A stretch of 64,000 nucleotides of DNA from an uncultured Pelagimonas sp. (GTDB lineage Bacteria > Pseudomonadota > Alphaproteobacteria > Rhodobacterales > Rhodobacteraceae): positions 248,001 to 312,000 of the forward strand of contig CANMIH010000002.1 in NCBI GenBank assembly GCA_947497905.1, read 5' to 3'. This document shows positions 15,147-23,774 of this stretch, in pieces. A program made the position numbers and the translations under genes. Every line of letters begins with the position of its first letter. Positions within the stretch are counted from its first letter, which is position 1. Under the pieces are notes generated by a model. It ran no database searches and was not told the origin of the DNA. It was given only the letters and a program-made list of their open reading frames with translations.

Positions 15147-17141
15147 TCACGCGGCTTTCTTGCCGAATGCGAAGCTCTCGACATGGCGATAGGCAAAATC
15201 GAAGTCTTGGAAGGCGACGATACGCACGCGGCCTTTCTTCGAATTGCTGTAAGGATCGACGGTCAGGTCGAGCCCGCCCCAGGACGCGATAACCATGTCA
15301 GCAAAGTTGCCGTGGAAGAGATCGCCATTCGCAACCTGGTTGGTGATTTCGGAGCGATAGCCGTTCACGGTATTGCCCGATTCCCAGATTGTGCGCCCAG
15401 ACGAGCCCGCAAATTTCTCGGTCGATTTGCAGTGGCCGCGGAACTTCGAGTTGCCGATATAGGCCATGCTCGCAACATCCGCGTTGTCAGACGAGATCTC
15501 GGTCTCGAGCTGCACAATCTCTTGCCAGTTGGGTTGGACCTCGGCAAATGGCACGGCGTTGATCCCAGGAATGTTCTTAATCCCAAGCGGAGTTGTTGGG
15601 GTGCCGGCACCATAAAACCCGGTGTGATCCACTTTAAGTGCAATGGCGCGCGCCAGCTCACCGCGGAGCCATGCCTCAACATCCAGCGACGATTGCTGAA
15701 ACATTTTGCGAGTGGCTTCGGTGAAGGCGCCCAGGGTTTTCGGCGACATGCCCAGCATACGCAGCTCGGCGCCGGTTTCTTGCGCGTCCTCGTCTTCACC
15801 AAGCCAATAGGCGTTCGCGCCCGATGCTTGGCCGGGAATGTCAACATTGCCCACAAGGCCGCCCATCGGGGTCGCCATGCCCAACAACACAGAGCGATTG
15901 CGGAGCTGGTGAATAAAAGACTGGGCAAGCAAATCGGTCGCCACCGCATAGCCCCCTGTATCGCCGGCAGAGGCGCCAGAGGTCGAGGTGTTCAAAGCGC
16001 GGCGCAGCACATCAGGCGGAACCATAAGGCCCTGCACCGATTGGCCAGTGCTGCGGGCGGCGGCGTCCGATGCCTCGATCTCAAATGTTGCCGCGTCCCA
16101 AGCGCTGCGATCGTTGGGATTGCAGAGCGCATTGACCGCACGAACAAAGCTATAGTTCTGGATCTCATCATCCGACATGCCAATGTCGCCATTGTCATCG
16201 AGCGGCTGATTTCCGCGCTGGCCGCCATTGTTCTGTACATGATCCAAAAGCGAGCGGGTGAACTCGTCAACGCTGGTGTTATCGCGGATCGCGTTCGCCG
16301 CAAGCGATTGCGCCGAATACTGTTCGCCCAGCTCGAGCAAGGCCGCGGTGCGCTGCTGTTCCGCGCGCTCAAGGCCAAGAGTGCCAGCAAAAGAACGCGT
16401 CGCCTCTGCGCTTTCCAGCACTTCGACAACTTCGATCACATTGCCAGCTTCGTCAACTTTTGCACGTACCAGCGCCCCATTGTGGCGTAGAGTTTTGAGC
16501 ATTCGTTCAGATCCCTCTGTAAGGTTAAGTCTGTTTCTGGGACCAGTATCCCCGATTGTTGGATCCGGTTCCTCTGGCGGGTTCCCCACCGACCGCCCGA
16601 CGCCGACCGTTGGATCCGCGGGAACGCTCGTCATTGAGATTTCGTAGGGTTCCCATTCGGTGATTGTGACCTTATCGCGCTGGCCTTCGCGCTCCTCGGT
16701 CTTGATCGCGCGGATGAAATACCCGACCGATACGTGCCGAATTACGCCATCGACAATATCGGCCCAGATCTCGGCAGCGCGCCCCGATTTCGAGAACCGC
16801 AACTTTGCGCGCCCGGTGCGATCGCCATCAATGCGGGATTCCTCGACAACACCGATTTGCACGTCTTTGTCATGGTTCCACAGAACCGGCGCCCCGTTAG
16901 ACAGGCGCTCTTGCGACATCGCGCCGGGACTGTGATCGAGAACCTCGTCACCAAACCAACGCGGCACAGGTGTTTCCGAGCTAAAGGCCACCTCAACCGT
17001 GCGGGCCTCCTCATCGATCACACCAACCGTTGCCGTGCGTCGCATTGGCCCTTGGCTGCGATTGCCGTTGATCTGCTCAACGGTGAGTGCGCGCGTCAGG
17101 GATTGGCCGATCAAGGCGATGTGTTTAATCGGTTTCGTCAT
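15147..17141 (-). CDS. Prohead protease and major capsid protein in one open frame
   Basis: From the ATG at 17141 the first about 190 residues are an HK97/U35-type prohead protease: VEVAFSSETPVPRWF, GAPVLWNHDKDVQIGVVEESRID (catalytic His region) and YEISMTSVPADPTVGVGRS. Without a stop the frame goes on through repeat copy 4 into an HK97-type capsid protein: long helical delta domain with an internal ATG at 16502, then TDLLAQSFIHQLRNRS and KNIPGINAVPF. The internal ATG has its own ribosome site (AGAGGG). So the capsid may be made as a fusion, separately, or both. Confidence 0.88.
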   Translation of the reverse strand: MTKPIKHIALIGQSLTRALTVEQINGNRSQGPMRRTATVGVIDEEARTVEVAFSSETPVPRWFGDEVLDHSPGAMSQERLSNGAPVLWNHDKDVQIGVVEESRIDGDRTGRAKLRFSKSGRAAEIWADIVDGVIRHVSVGYFIRAIKTEEREGQRDKVTITEWEPYEISMTSVPADPTVGVGRSVGNPPEEPDPTIGDTGPRNRLNLTEGSERMLKTLRHNGALVRAKVDEAGNVIEVVEVLESAEATRSFAGTLGLERAEQQRTAALLELGEQYSAQSLAANAIRDNTSVDEFTRSLLDHVQNNGGQRGNQPLDDNGDIGMSDDEIQNYSFVRAVNALCNPNDRSAWDAATFEIEASDAAARSTGQSVQGLMVPPDVLRRALNTSTSGASAGDTGGYAVATDLLAQSFIHQLRNRSVLLGMATPMGGLVGNVDIPGQASGANAYWLGEDEDAQETGAELRMLGMSPKTLGAFTEATRKMFQQSSLDVEAWLRGELARAIALKVDHTGFYGAGTPTTPLGIKNIPGINAVPFAEVQPNWQEIVQLETEISSDNADVASMAYIGNSKFRGHCKSTEKFAGSSGRTIWESGNTVNGYRSEITNQVANGDLFHGNFADMVIASWGGLDLTVDPYSNSKKGRVRIVAFQDFDFAYRHVESFAFGKKAA
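16558..16617 (-). repeat. Dispersed phage repeat, copy 4, between 9-bp direct repeats
   Basis: The full repeat (16567-16589, minus sense) lies in the linker between protease and capsid, 64 nt upstream of the capsid ATG. It is translated in frame as VGNPPEEP. The 9-bp sequence GTTGGATCC occurs directly before it (16558-16566) and again at 16609-16617; the period of 51 bp is exactly 17 codons, so a duplication or insertion here kept the frame. Confidence 0.88.
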
Positions 17142-18729
17142 CTGGAATGCCCTCTTTTTTCTTGGGAGGCGCCGGCCTCGGCGCGATCGGCCCACCGTTT
17201 TTGAACAGCGTTGCCATGATGATGTTTTCGGGAATGTTGGCCTGTTTCATCGCCTCGATGTCGGCGGCGAAAGCCTGCCAAACCGCCGTAGGATCACGCC
17301 CGCTTTTGCGGATGATCTCAGAGGGCGAGGTCAGCATGCGTTCCATCGCCGTTACTTCGGCGCTGATGTCTTTTGTAGGATCCACCCAGGCCCACCGGCG
17401 GGGTTGCCACAACACGTTGCGATATTTCGCTACCCGCTCGGCCCTCAACCGGATCTTGCCATTCGTAACGATCCCCTTGAGGAGGGCGATTTCAAGCGCG
17501 GCCTGATAGGCTCGATCGACAAGCGTTTCGATCAACCACTCTTGCAAATCCATCCAATGTTCACGCTCGTTTAGAACGCCCTGGCGAATGGAGCTGAAAT
17601 TCACGCCCTCGAGGTCATTGGCAAAGTTGACATAGGCAACACCCATGCCGGCGCCAGCACCGCGCAACATCGCCTTATGAAACGGGGTAAACTCACCAGA
17701 GGGGTAACGGCTATCAAATGACTTGTGACGCAAGCCGGGGGCGAGCTCCTGGAATACGCCTGCCTCTGGCTCGAGAAAGGTTTCCTCGTAATCCTCGCTG
17801 TCGCCCTCATCAATCGCGGGACCTTCGCCTTGATCCCATTCGAGGAAGCCGCCGACGCTGGCACCCATGCGAGCATTGACGAGGGCGGCTTTTTCAAACT
17901 CATGAAGTTGGTTTAGGCGCCAAAGCGAGGTTGCCGCCCAGGGGATCCCGCGACGTTGGCCCTCGATCTCCTCGATAAAGCCGTGAATGATCTGATCCGC
18001 CGGTACGCGCTCGAGGCGGTGCTCGGTTGCTGTGTATTGGCTATGGGATTTCGAACGGAACCAATAGGCGACTGCGCGCCCCTCGCGAGTGAACTCGATA
18101 CCCTGGCGAATAAACCGCCCATTTTTCAGGTTATCGACGTTGTAATCGACCGGGCAACGCTGTGGGTCGATGGTTTGCAGTGCGTACCCCATAGGCGCCG
18201 CGCGCCCGCGGATCTCGCGAAACATGAACTCGCCATCTTTGGCCGCGGTTTTGATCGCCGCCTTGCAGAGCATGCGGAAACTGCGCCGGCCTTTGATGTC
18301 GCAATTCTTGCCCAGCGACCATTTCCGCCACCACGCTTGCAGGGCTTCATTGGCCGCAGCGTCAAGCGTTCCACTTTCATCCTTTGCCTGGGCGGAGAGA
18401 ATGATCCCTTTTGGCCCTACGACATTCAGATCGCAGTTGCGGATAAAGGATTTCAAATAGTCGTTGTTGGCGGCTTGCTCACGCGATCGCGCAACCAACA
18501 CCGCCTGATTGCGATCGATAATCTCATCGGCAGTCAGGGGCGTTTTCGTCCACCCTGTTGTGTGCCGATCAGAGCCGCCCCCGTCATAGTAGCGGCGCCC
18601 GCGTGATCCCGGTGCAATTGTGCGGCGCCGCGCAATCTTTGGGATCGAGGACTCGCGAAATTCAGGTTCGGCACGTTGCGGAACTTGCGCGGGCTCGGCG
18701 GTGCGTTTGGAAAAGGGCCACGCCATCAC
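17125..18729 (-). CDS. Phage portal protein, lambda family
   Basis: This 534-residue protein is of the lambda B portal family, the dodecameric ring for DNA entry and exit. Diagnostic parts are SREQAANNDYLKSFIRNCDLNVVGPKGI, the AAKDGEFMFREIRG segment, and IPWAATSLWRLNQLHEFEKAALVNARMGA. The C-terminus is basic and Pro-rich. It overlaps the start of the protease gene by 17 nt and the preceding gene by 4 nt, so translation is coupled. Confidence 0.95.
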   Translation of the reverse strand: MMAWPFSKRTAEPAQVPQRAEPEFRESSIPKIARRRTIAPGSRGRRYYDGGGSDRHTTGWTKTPLTADEIIDRNQAVLVARSREQAANNDYLKSFIRNCDLNVVGPKGIILSAQAKDESGTLDAAANEALQAWWRKWSLGKNCDIKGRRSFRMLCKAAIKTAAKDGEFMFREIRGRAAPMGYALQTIDPQRCPVDYNVDNLKNGRFIRQGIEFTREGRAVAYWFRSKSHSQYTATEHRLERVPADQIIHGFIEEIEGQRRGIPWAATSLWRLNQLHEFEKAALVNARMGASVGGFLEWDQGEGPAIDEGDSEDYEETFLEPEAGVFQELAPGLRHKSFDSRYPSGEFTPFHKAMLRGAGAGMGVAYVNFANDLEGVNFSSIRQGVLNEREHWMDLQEWLIETLVDRAYQAALEIALLKGIVTNGKIRLRAERVAKYRNVLWQPRRWAWVDPTKDISAEVTAMERMLTSPSEIIRKSGRDPTAVWQAFAADIEAMKQANIPENIIMATLFKNGGPIAPRPAPPKKKEGIPDDETD

Positions 18730-19253
18730 ATACGCACCTTAACCGTGCGACCCAAAAGACGCCGGCGTTTGCCGTGTAGCTCGCGCACCTCTTTGCGATA
18801 GGTTGCGCGCAACTGCAAAAGATCCGCGAGAGGGGTCCGTGAAAGCGATCTGCCGTTGATGGTATAGGCCATCTGATCTTTCGAGGCGCGGCTCTCGATC
18901 ACGCTCTCGATTGCCGCGAGCACCTTTTCGGCGTGCTTGCGAGGATCATGGCCCTCGGCAGCGCCCGCCAAATCGGCGATGATCTCGAGTTGGCCCTCCT
19001 CGAGCTCTTGCACCTCGGAGCCATTTGTCGCCCGTAGTGACACAGAATAGAGCCCGGGCTTGTAACCTGCTGTTGCCGCGCCGTTTTCGGCGAACTTATG
19101 GACCCTACCTGTTCCGGCCGCATTGAGATCCAGCGCCGCGGGACCGCGCAAAATCGCTGTGACGGTCCAGTCAGGCGCAGGAAATTCAGGGGCGGAGATC
19201 TCCGCATTGAGAGAGAGCCCCGCCTTTATTTGGTTAGGAAATTGTTTGAGCAT
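18726..19253 (-). CDS. Head-tail connector, gpW-like C-terminus with added N-terminal domain
   Basis: In this 175-residue protein the C-terminal half (AAIESVIESRASKDQMAYTINGRSLSRTPLADLLQLRATYRKEV) is typical of small gpW-like head-joining proteins placed between terminase and portal. The N-terminal 90 residues (beta-rich, LEIIADL and similar) form an extra domain not seen in lambda gpW, perhaps immunoglobulin-like. The ATG abuts the terminase stop codon, and repeat copy 5 lies 85 nt upstream within the terminase gene. Confidence 0.75.
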   Translation of the reverse strand: MLKQFPNQIKAGLSLNAEISAPEFPAPDWTVTAILRGPAALDLNAAGTGRVHKFAENGAATAGYKPGLYSVSLRATNGSEVQELEEGQLEIIADLAGAAEGHDPRKHAEKVLAAIESVIESRASKDQMAYTINGRSLSRTPLADLLQLRATYRKEVRELHGKRRRLLGRTVKVRM

Positions 19254-21254
19254 TCACCACCCGACGCCAATAGATCCCGGCGGCGCCCGTCGCGGGCGTC
19301 GCACCTTTCGGCGTCTATTCTTGCGCGGTTTGGATTTTGGTTCCTCTGGCGGGTTCCCCACCTTGGAACGGGCGACGGGTTTCTCGTCTTCGTCGGCATC
19401 ATCCGGCTTTAACCGGGCGAGCCGTTGCGAGATATTTGGCTTTTCAAGTTTGAGCGCTGCATAGGCATAGACCCGGCAATCGAGCGCCTCGTTTCGCGGG
19501 CGTGATTTGTGCCACTCGCGCAAGGGGAAACCTCTGATCATCTTTGTGACCAGTCGCTCGGCGGTCAATTGTTCAAAATATTCGACATCGCGATCGGTCG
19601 AAAAGACACAGGATCCCGGCCCAGTTTCGAGCAAGAAGCGGCGCGCGATCACGAGCTTGGCCTCGTCGGTCCCTACGGTGAACAGTTTCACCGGGCGCCC
19701 TTTATTGCCCGACTTGGTGGGGCGCGGCGCGGAAACGATCGGGCGATCCCAGCCGCCTTTACCTTTGATCGCAAAAATCTTGCTACGATGTTTGCCGGCG
19801 AGCCTCTCATAGGCCGCGGAGGTCATGCCCTTGTGACCGCCAGTATCGACGCAGGTCGAGGAGATCTTGAGCTCGGCGCCGCTCTCATGGGTGAAGGTCT
19901 GGCGGAGATACTCAAAGAGCTCTTGCCAGACTTCATTCTGCGTCACATCACCCCAAAAGACTTGATAATCGATGTTCCAACTTGTCTCGCCAAGGCCCCA
20001 ACCCACGACCTCGACCTCGATCCGGTCCTCTTGGATATCTGCGCCGGCAGTGAGCACGCCAACATCCATCGGCACCGGCGCGGGATATTTGCGCGCGCGT
20101 TTCGCCAGGACATCGGCCTCGACCTCTTCGGCCTCCTCGACCCATGTCTCGGCAAGCGACACGTTGACGAATGTTTGCAGGTCATTCGCCGCTTTCTTGT
20201 CCAGAAAGGATTGCACGATCTCGCCCAGCTCGCGAAAGCAAGAGTAGAGTTCGTTGAGGTGAAAGGAGGCGTGACCGCGGAACGGTTTGGCGGCTTTCCA
20301 TCCCGCGCCATCGGCCTCGGCGGAGCGGATTGCGGCGATCCGATCGGCATCGGTTAGGCGTGCCTCGCATACCTCACCGGTTTCGGCGTCATGCCCTTCG
20401 CAAAGGTAATAGGCGGTTTTAGGAAGGTGCTCGCCATCCTCGTCTTTGTCCCAGCGAACATTTTCCCATTTGAGGGTTTGATGTGTTCCGCAATGAGGGC
20501 AGGCAATGTGAAATTGCCGCTGATCGCCATCCTCAAAGGAGCTATCGATCCGGCTGGCGCCCTTGATTGTGGGCGTACTGATTTCAACCTGGAGCCGTTG
20601 ATCGCCAAAGGTCGCGGCACGCTGTGACAAGAGCTCGACCGGGTGGCCCTCTTTGGTGTGATCGTATCCGTCCACCTCGTCGCAGATGATCTTTGGCGCC
20701 GATCGGCCACGCATGGTTTTGGGTGAGCCCGACCACGAGAACATCATGAACCCGCCGGGGTAAGATTTCATGCGTTGATTGTTGACGCCATCGCGCCCGC
20801 GCGGCTTGGCGATCGCCTCGCCCAGGGCGTCAGAACCCTCGACCATGGGGTTAAACTTGGTCTCGAGCCATGTTTGCAAATCGCCCTGACTGGGCTGCAT
20901 CATGATCTGAGAACACGGATCATGCGCGATAAAATACCCCTGACCACAAAGGGCCAAGAGAGTTTTGCCAACCTGGGCACCCCACTTGAGCGTGATCCGA
21001 TAGCAATCGGGATCCGCCATAAGATTGAGGGGCTCACGCTGGTAGGGCGCATTGTCGAAACGCACATATCCCGGCACCGCATTGCCCACCGGGATTTTCA
21101 CGTTCCTTTCGGCCCATTCGGAGGGCTTTAGTTTTTCGGGTGGCTTGAGATAGCGCTGCGCACGTTTCAGCGCACGGCGCAAGCCGCGGCTATTGGCAAA
21201 CTCTGCACCGACATCAAAGGGGGCGTGGGCCTGTATTCTAACGGGCGCATTCAA
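19254..21254 (-). CDS. A: Terminase large subunit, lambda gpA family
   Basis: This 666-residue packaging motor and nuclease is of the gpA family. The ATPase has a Walker-A-like KWGAQVGKT (about residue 91), Walker B IICDEVDG (about 193-200), and a zinc-finger-like CPHCGTH. The nuclease domain includes VGWGLGETSWNIDYQVFWGDV and STCVDTGGHKG. Unusually, the basic C-terminal tail contains the in-frame repeat (KVGNPPEEPKSKP) followed by Arg/Lys-rich sequence. The tail normally contacts the portal, so the added peptide may be tolerated or used. Confidence 0.95.
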   Translation of the reverse strand: MNAPVRIQAHAPFDVGAEFANSRGLRRALKRAQRYLKPPEKLKPSEWAERNVKIPVGNAVPGYVRFDNAPYQREPLNLMADPDCYRITLKWGAQVGKTLLALCGQGYFIAHDPCSQIMMQPSQGDLQTWLETKFNPMVEGSDALGEAIAKPRGRDGVNNQRMKSYPGGFMMFSWSGSPKTMRGRSAPKIICDEVDGYDHTKEGHPVELLSQRAATFGDQRLQVEISTPTIKGASRIDSSFEDGDQRQFHIACPHCGTHQTLKWENVRWDKDEDGEHLPKTAYYLCEGHDAETGEVCEARLTDADRIAAIRSAEADGAGWKAAKPFRGHASFHLNELYSCFRELGEIVQSFLDKKAANDLQTFVNVSLAETWVEEAEEVEADVLAKRARKYPAPVPMDVGVLTAGADIQEDRIEVEVVGWGLGETSWNIDYQVFWGDVTQNEVWQELFEYLRQTFTHESGAELKISSTCVDTGGHKGMTSAAYERLAGKHRSKIFAIKGKGGWDRPIVSAPRPTKSGNKGRPVKLFTVGTDEAKLVIARRFLLETGPGSCVFSTDRDVEYFEQLTAERLVTKMIRGFPLREWHKSRPRNEALDCRVYAYAALKLEKPNISQRLARLKPDDADEDEKPVARSKVGNPPEEPKSKPRKNRRRKVRRPRRAPPGSIGVGW
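19339..19361 (-). repeat. Dispersed phage repeat, copy 5
   Basis: A full copy inside the last 110 nt of the terminase gene, 85 nt upstream of the next start codon (19253). It is read in frame as VGNPPEEP. A GTTCC just upstream can pair with the GGAAC of the repeat to give a short hairpin. Confidence 0.9.
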
Positions 21255-21796
21255 TCGGATTCCTCGGCGTCATCATCCTCGGGATCGATGTCGAGATCCG
21301 CCTCAGTAATGAGCTCGTCATCGCTCAGAGCCTCGAGGGCTGTGTCGATCTCATCCAAGAGGATCGCCTTGATCTTGCTCGCGTCACTCTCCCCGATGAG
21401 CCGGCGCGCGGCTCGAGCCGGCAACACATTGCGCAGGCTGGCGCGCACCTCGCCGAATGCTTTGACTAGGAGGCGCTCTGTCTGCTCGATCGGCGCGACA
21501 AGCTCGGCCTCTTTGGCAAACCCCAACTCAGCAGACGCCACATCCGCGGCCAGTTTTCGTTTTATCAGCTCCTCATTCGTGGCGACTTTGGTGCCGGTTG
21601 ATTGGGAACGAATGTCATCCTCGCGCCACTTGTGAACCTCGGCGGAGTTGATTTGCCACTGAACGCCACGGGATCCGCGCTGCACAACCGGACAACCGCG
21701 GCGGATCCAATCATCGAGCGTGGTGGCGGCAATCCCAAAATGATTGGCGGTTTCGATGCGGTTTAGAATGATGCCGCGCCCGATTTTATTGCTCAT
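21251..21796 (-). CDS. Terminase small subunit, Nu1-like
   Basis: This 181-residue protein has an N-terminal winged helix (NRIETANHFGIAATTLDDWIRRGCPVVQRGSRGVQW) of the Nu1/MerR-like type that recognises the packaging site. A coiled coil (about 70-115) follows, and an acidic C-terminus that should bind gpA. Its stop overlaps the gpA start codon. Position and order match lambda-type packaging modules. Confidence 0.88.
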   Translation of the reverse strand: MSNKIGRGIILNRIETANHFGIAATTLDDWIRRGCPVVQRGSRGVQWQINSAEVHKWREDDIRSQSTGTKVATNEELIKRKLAADVASAELGFAKEAELVAPIEQTERLLVKAFGEVRASLRNVLPARAARRLIGESDASKIKAILLDEIDTALEALSDDELITEADLDIDPEDDDAEESD

Positions 21797-21869
21797 GTTT
21801 GCCCCTGGGAGAAATAGTAGTAGGCCAAGGCCTCAGAGCCCTCGCACACATATTTTTTTGCGACCGTGA

Positions 21870-22127
21870 TTACCCACAGGGCTTCCCCCCCGGGGAAGGA
21901 CCCGTAGATTTACGCGCGCCGGCTTTCTTCTTGCTCAGACCTGCCCCCTTGCGCGCTGCGATCGGCAAGCATGCGATGCGCGGGTTGTCCTTTGGCATGG
22001 TATCCGCAAATTGATCCGCCAGATCACGCGATGAGTGAGCCGAACCGCTCCCGCTCTGATAGAAGTTGACCCAAAGAGAGCGCGTCTGTTTACAGCAATC
22101 GGGCAGGATAGATCTCGCGCTAGTCAT
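21870..22127 (-). CDS. Hypothetical phage protein, basic C-terminus
   Basis: An 85-residue frame starting at the ATG at 22127, which overlaps the stop of the upstream small gene as ATGA, so translational coupling supports it. It has two Cys early (LPDCCKQ), a middle with QFADTMPKDNPRIACLP and a Lys/Gly-rich end (LSKKKAGARKS). No family was recognised. It lies between the lysis genes and the terminase. Confidence 0.45.
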   Translation of the reverse strand: MTSARSILPDCCKQTRSLWVNFYQSGSGSAHSSRDLADQFADTMPKDNPRIACLPIAARKGAGLSKKKAGARKSTGPSPGGKPCG

Positions 22128-22279
22128 GGGTGAAAACCCAGCGCAAAAGGGCCAAGGCACCACCAAACGGTAAGCACGCTACCGAACTGTTTTTCGTAGG
22201 TAACGTGACGACCTAAGAGCCATTCACTCGGGGCCGGAGAAAACGCAAAGCTCCAATCGTAATATTCTGATCCCCACAT
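22124..22279 (-). CDS. Small Trp-rich hypothetical protein
   Basis: This 51-residue protein begins MWGSEYYDWSFAFSPAPS and has five Trp and several Tyr. Its ATG is immediately after the stop of the Rz1-like gene (22280), and its own stop overlaps the next start, so it belongs to a tightly packed chain. No signal peptide is obvious, and a possible hydrophobic segment lies near the C-terminus (VLTVWWCLGPFALGF). The function is unknown. Confidence 0.5.
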   Translation of the reverse strand: MWGSEYYDWSFAFSPAPSEWLLGRHVTYEKQFGSVLTVWWCLGPFALGFHP

Positions 22280-22504
22280 CTATTTCACCGCCCCGATTTG
22301 CTTCCGCAGGACGCCATAATCGGCAATCATCACCGCGATCGCGCTATCGGCGGGCAGCGCCTCGAGCTCATCCGCAGCACGGTTTAGGAATGGCTGGCTG
22401 TACTTTTTGACAAAGCCGTCGAGCGGCGGCGAGGCCTCAAAAGAACCCCCGGCGCAACTGCTCAACAACATCGCTGCGATCGGTAGAAGTGCGAGAACCC
22501 GCAT
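22280..22504 (-). CDS. Outer-membrane spanin (Rz1-like lipoprotein)
   Basis: This 74-residue lipoprotein has an N-terminal signal with lipobox LLSSC (Cys at about 17), the mark of an outer-membrane spanin. Its 5' end overlaps the Rz-like gene in another frame by 68 nt, the familiar Rz/Rz1 nested arrangement. With the inner spanin it would disrupt the outer membrane in the last step of lysis. Pro content is low for an Rz1, so the call rests mainly on lipobox, size and overlap. Confidence 0.75.
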   Translation of the reverse strand: MRVLALLPIAAMLLSSCAGGSFEASPPLDGFVKKYSQPFLNRAADELEALPADSAIAVMIADYGVLRKQIGAVK

Positions 22505-22682
22505 CTTGCATCCTTTTCAAGTTTTTGAGTTGTTCGTGCGAGATTTGGGCGCGCTCGATGTCGCGCCCGTCTTGCTCTTTGGATTGGCCCCATTTCGCCA
22601 AAACAGCAAAAACGGCGAGCGCGGCCACAATAGCGCGCCCGACCCTCGAGCGCGCTAAACGTCTAGCAAGAGCGCCGATCAT
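22437..22682 (-). CDS. Inner-membrane spanin (Rz-like)
   Basis: This 81-residue protein has an N-terminal transmembrane helix (VGRAIVAALAVFAVLAKWG, about 14-32) followed by a periplasmic coiled coil (KEQDGRDIERAQISHEQLKNLKRMQ), the layout of an i-spanin. It follows the endolysin gene with a 4-nt overlap and contains the start of the Rz1-like gene. Small size is consistent with reduced spanins in other phages. Confidence 0.75.
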   Translation of the reverse strand: MIGALARRLARSRVGRAIVAALAVFAVLAKWGQSKEQDGRDIERAQISHEQLKNLKRMQDAGSRTSTDRSDVVEQLRRGFF

Positions 22683-23728
22683 GCGGCGAGATTCCGGTTT
22701 TCGCGCGCATCACTCACTTGGCGCTCACGTGCGCGTATAGTGATCGCGCGCAACCCTACCCAGCCGAAAATGGCCAAAGCGCAAGCCGAAACTAAGAACC
22801 AATTGTCGCCTAAGATAGCGGCAATGCGCACAAGCCCCCCATGCGTAGTTTCGATCGCGTCGGATGCCTCTTTGACCTGCGAGGCAAGAGCTCCGATCGA
22901 TCCAAATCCGATGAGGTTCCCAGCTAGGTTAGTTAGCTTGGTGTCTTGCACCGCGCCGGGTGAGCCCTCGAGATCCTTCTCGGTAATGTCTCGAGCTTTA
23001 CGCTTGGGCGCCGTGGAGAGTGTGCTCCACGTGGCAGGGCCGGCAACGGCATCGGTTGTAAGCCCATTGTCAGCCTGGAACGCCAAGAGCGCGGCGCGGG
23101 TGAGCTGGCCGAACTTCCCATCACGGCGCCCGCTAAAATAGCCAAGGCCGGCGAGATCTTCTTGCAGGGCCGAAACATGCGCGCCCCGCGCGCCAAAACG
23201 CAAAACCGGGTGATATTCGGTCGGGGTGACATCATCGCCCACATAGCCGGAAACGAGCTCGCGCATATGATCGCCAACCGCGCGGGCGCCCTTGATGTCG
23301 CTGCGCCAGGGCAAGCGCGTGATGTCCCATTTCCCGCGCTGTTTTACCCCGAGATTGGGCTCAACCTCGGCGTGGGTCAAAACCGTTTCGGGCGTCACGG
23401 GTATGCCGTACTCGATGCACAGCTCGGCAATGAGGCGGCAGAACCGCTTGAACTGATTTTCATTGATCGGCGCATGACCGGCCAAAAATGGACGCTCTTT
23501 TGCGCCGGCCATCCCGCAAAGGGCCACGCCGATCGAGGCGGTGTTGAGGTTCAGCGTATGAGCTGCATAGTCGCCATCTGAGGTCACGATATTATCGGCA
23601 ATTTCCTCGGTGCCGAAAGCGATAGATCCATCAGCCTGCACCAGCCGGTGATAATGCTCGAGGTCTTTTTCAGAGGCGAAACCAAGGCCCCCGGTCCAAT
23701 GGCCGATGATCCGTTTCATCTGTTTCAT
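22679..23728 (-). CDS. Endolysin: N-acetylmuramoyl-L-alanine amidase with peptidoglycan-binding domain and C-terminal membrane helix
   Basis: A 349-residue protein starting at the ATG at 23728 (MKQMKRIIGHWTGG). Longer upstream reading overlaps the Mor-like gene and is not used. The amidase domain (about 1-155) shows zinc-ligand His residues in IIGHWTGG and VLTHAEVEPN. A peptidoglycan-binding domain (about 175-235, PVLRFGARGAHVSALQEDL) follows. Near the C-terminus lies a transmembrane helix (WFLVSACALAIFGWVGL). Endolysins normally lack a C-terminal anchor, so this may be a holin-linked or membrane-held enzyme; no separate holin is seen next to it. Confidence 0.85.
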   Translation of the reverse strand: MKQMKRIIGHWTGGLGFASEKDLEHYHRLVQADGSIAFGTEEIADNIVTSDGDYAAHTLNLNTASIGVALCGMAGAKERPFLAGHAPINENQFKRFCRLIAELCIEYGIPVTPETVLTHAEVEPNLGVKQRGKWDITRLPWRSDIKGARAVGDHMRELVSGYVGDDVTPTEYHPVLRFGARGAHVSALQEDLAGLGYFSGRRDGKFGQLTRAALLAFQADNGLTTDAVAGPATWSTLSTAPKRKARDITEKDLEGSPGAVQDTKLTNLAGNLIGFGSIGALASQVKEASDAIETTHGGLVRIAAILGDNWFLVSACALAIFGWVGLRAITIRARERQVSDARENRNLAA

Positions 23729-23774
23729 GGCGTACCCTTTCGAGGTCAAATGATTATCTCGATTAGGTGTATCG

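Noticed and set aside
15141-16490. Long rightward open frame (449 residues) opposite the capsid gene
   Set aside because: It is a mirror of the GC-rich capsid coding frame, with no ribosome site or recognisable domain, while the minus strand encodes a clear HK97-type capsid.
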